Position numbers and translations under genes: made by a program. DNA of 64,000 nt from JANQSP01 sp965226095. GTDB taxonomy: Bacteria > Bdellovibrionota > Bdellovibrionia > Bdellovibrionales > UBA1609. The notes under the pieces are model-generated. The model had not been told where the DNA came from. It searched no databases and worked only from the letters and a program-made list of their open reading frames with translations. Below are positions 63,707 through 64,000 of the stretch, in pieces; the stretch's first letter is position 1; each line of letters begins with the position of its first letter. The stretch lies in assembly GCA_965226095.1 (NCBI GenBank), contig OZ245336.1, positions 248,001 to 312,000 of the forward strand, in the 5' to 3' direction.

Positions 63707-64000
63707 ATGGCTCAGCCTAAGCAAAAAATACTTCAATGGTATAAAGAAAATAAGAGAATTCTTCCCTGGAGAGAATCCAACAACCCTTATTATATTTGGA
63801 TCTCAGAGGTTATGCTTCAACAAACCACTGTCAGCACTGTTATTCCTTATTATAAAGCTTTCATCAAAAAATTTAAAACCCTAAAAAATCTTGCTCAATC
63901 ACCCTTGGAAGAAGTGATGCCTTATTGGTCCGGTCTGGGTTATTATAATCGTATTAAAAACTTGCACTTAGCCGCACAAATAATAAACCAGCAAAAATCC
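63707..64000 (+). CDS. mutY: Adenine DNA glycosylase MutY, N-terminal part (cut by window edge)
   Basis: From ATG 63707, one base after the alaS stop, 98 residues are visible. They show ILPWRESNNPYYIWISEVML, then QQTTVSTVIPYYKAF and YWSGLGYYNRIKNLHLAA. This is the MutY N-terminus, including the catalytic Glu in SEVMLQQT. MutY removes adenine opposite 8-oxoguanine. The rest, with the Fe-S cluster and NUDIX-like domain, lies outside the window. Confidence 0.93.
   Translation, partial: MAQPKQKILQWYKENKRILPWRESNNPYYIWISEVMLQQTTVSTVIPYYKAFIKKFKTLKNLAQSPLEEVMPYWSGLGYYNRIKNLHLAAQIINQQKS

Noticed and set aside
1..64000. tRNA or rRNA genes, insertion sequences, prophage genes
   Set aside because: No T-loop-like GGTTCRANNCC with cloverleaf context, no rRNA segments and no transposase or integrase motifs were noticed on either strand; a tRNAscan or ISfinder run would settle it.

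Overview
The window comes from a compact, AT-rich genome of a diderm (Gram-negative) bacterium. The evidence is many lipobox and Sec signal peptides, an ExbB/ExbD pair, CsrA, menaquinone biosynthesis, a meso-diaminopimelate pathway with the succinylase enzyme DapD, and proton-pumping NADH dehydrogenase genes. The EF-G is the spirochaete/mitochondrial EF-G1 type and the isocitrate dehydrogenase is the Rickettsia/Thermus type with a C-terminal extension. Together with the abundance of lipoproteins and LRR/cadherin surface proteins, this points to a Bdellovibrionota or other former-deltaproteobacterial lineage. That placement is an inference and is not proven here. No rRNA, tRNA, CRISPR array or insertion sequence was recognised.

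Layout. 1-5.1 kb (mostly minus strand): the start of an AbiEi-type antitoxin gene cut by the window edge, a 989-residue secreted alpha/beta hydrolase with a coiled-coil tail, cutA and an exbB-exbD pair. 5.2-11.5 kb: a sulfatase-fold lipoprotein that has lost its catalytic residues, dapD with a probable CUG start, ung, an HPF/RaiA-like protein, a repeat/hairpin cluster, a DUF885 metallopeptidase lipoprotein and a small acidic exported protein. 11.6-18.5 kb (plus): dapF, a flavin/2Fe-2S reductase, icd, a low-molecular-weight phosphatase, a DedA protein, Sua5/TsaC and mltG. 18.5-28.5 kb: a TraB/GumN-like lipoprotein with a hexanucleotide array, lipA plus a 2-oxoacid dehydrogenase E2, a DsbA-like lipoprotein, asd, truA, nadE and a 51-residue lipoprotein. 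28.5-34.9 kb: an LRR lipoprotein, dapB-dapA, a CNNM/CorC protein, dcd and fusA with a terminator-like hairpin in its leader.

35.1-44.5 kb carries nuoE, nuoF, nuoG and nuoI. The set is split by a 5-kb reverse-strand gene for a 1654-residue LRR/cadherin surface protein that contains five virtually identical 312-bp repeats. nuoH is absent between nuoG and nuoI, and NuoG is short. 44.5-56.7 kb: a lytic transglycosylase, then a plus-strand run of csrA, an RDD protein, menB-menA-menC-menE, a polyprenyl diphosphate synthase (quinone side chain), a degenerate SpoIIE-type phosphatase, nth and thiB-thiP-thiQ (thiamine import). 56.7-58.4 kb: two paralogous secreted proteins built from an unrecognised repeat of about 69 residues. 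58.6-64 kb: a transketolase, alaS and the start of mutY.

Functional themes. Five genes of the aspartate/DAP route (asd, dapA, dapB, dapD, dapF) lie within 24 kb but in separate transcription units. Menaquinone synthesis and complex I lie close together as respiratory functions. Three base-excision glycosylases (ung, nth, mutY) are present. Gene ends are very tight, with many convergent or overlapping stops, and several genes appear to start with GTG, TTG or CTG.
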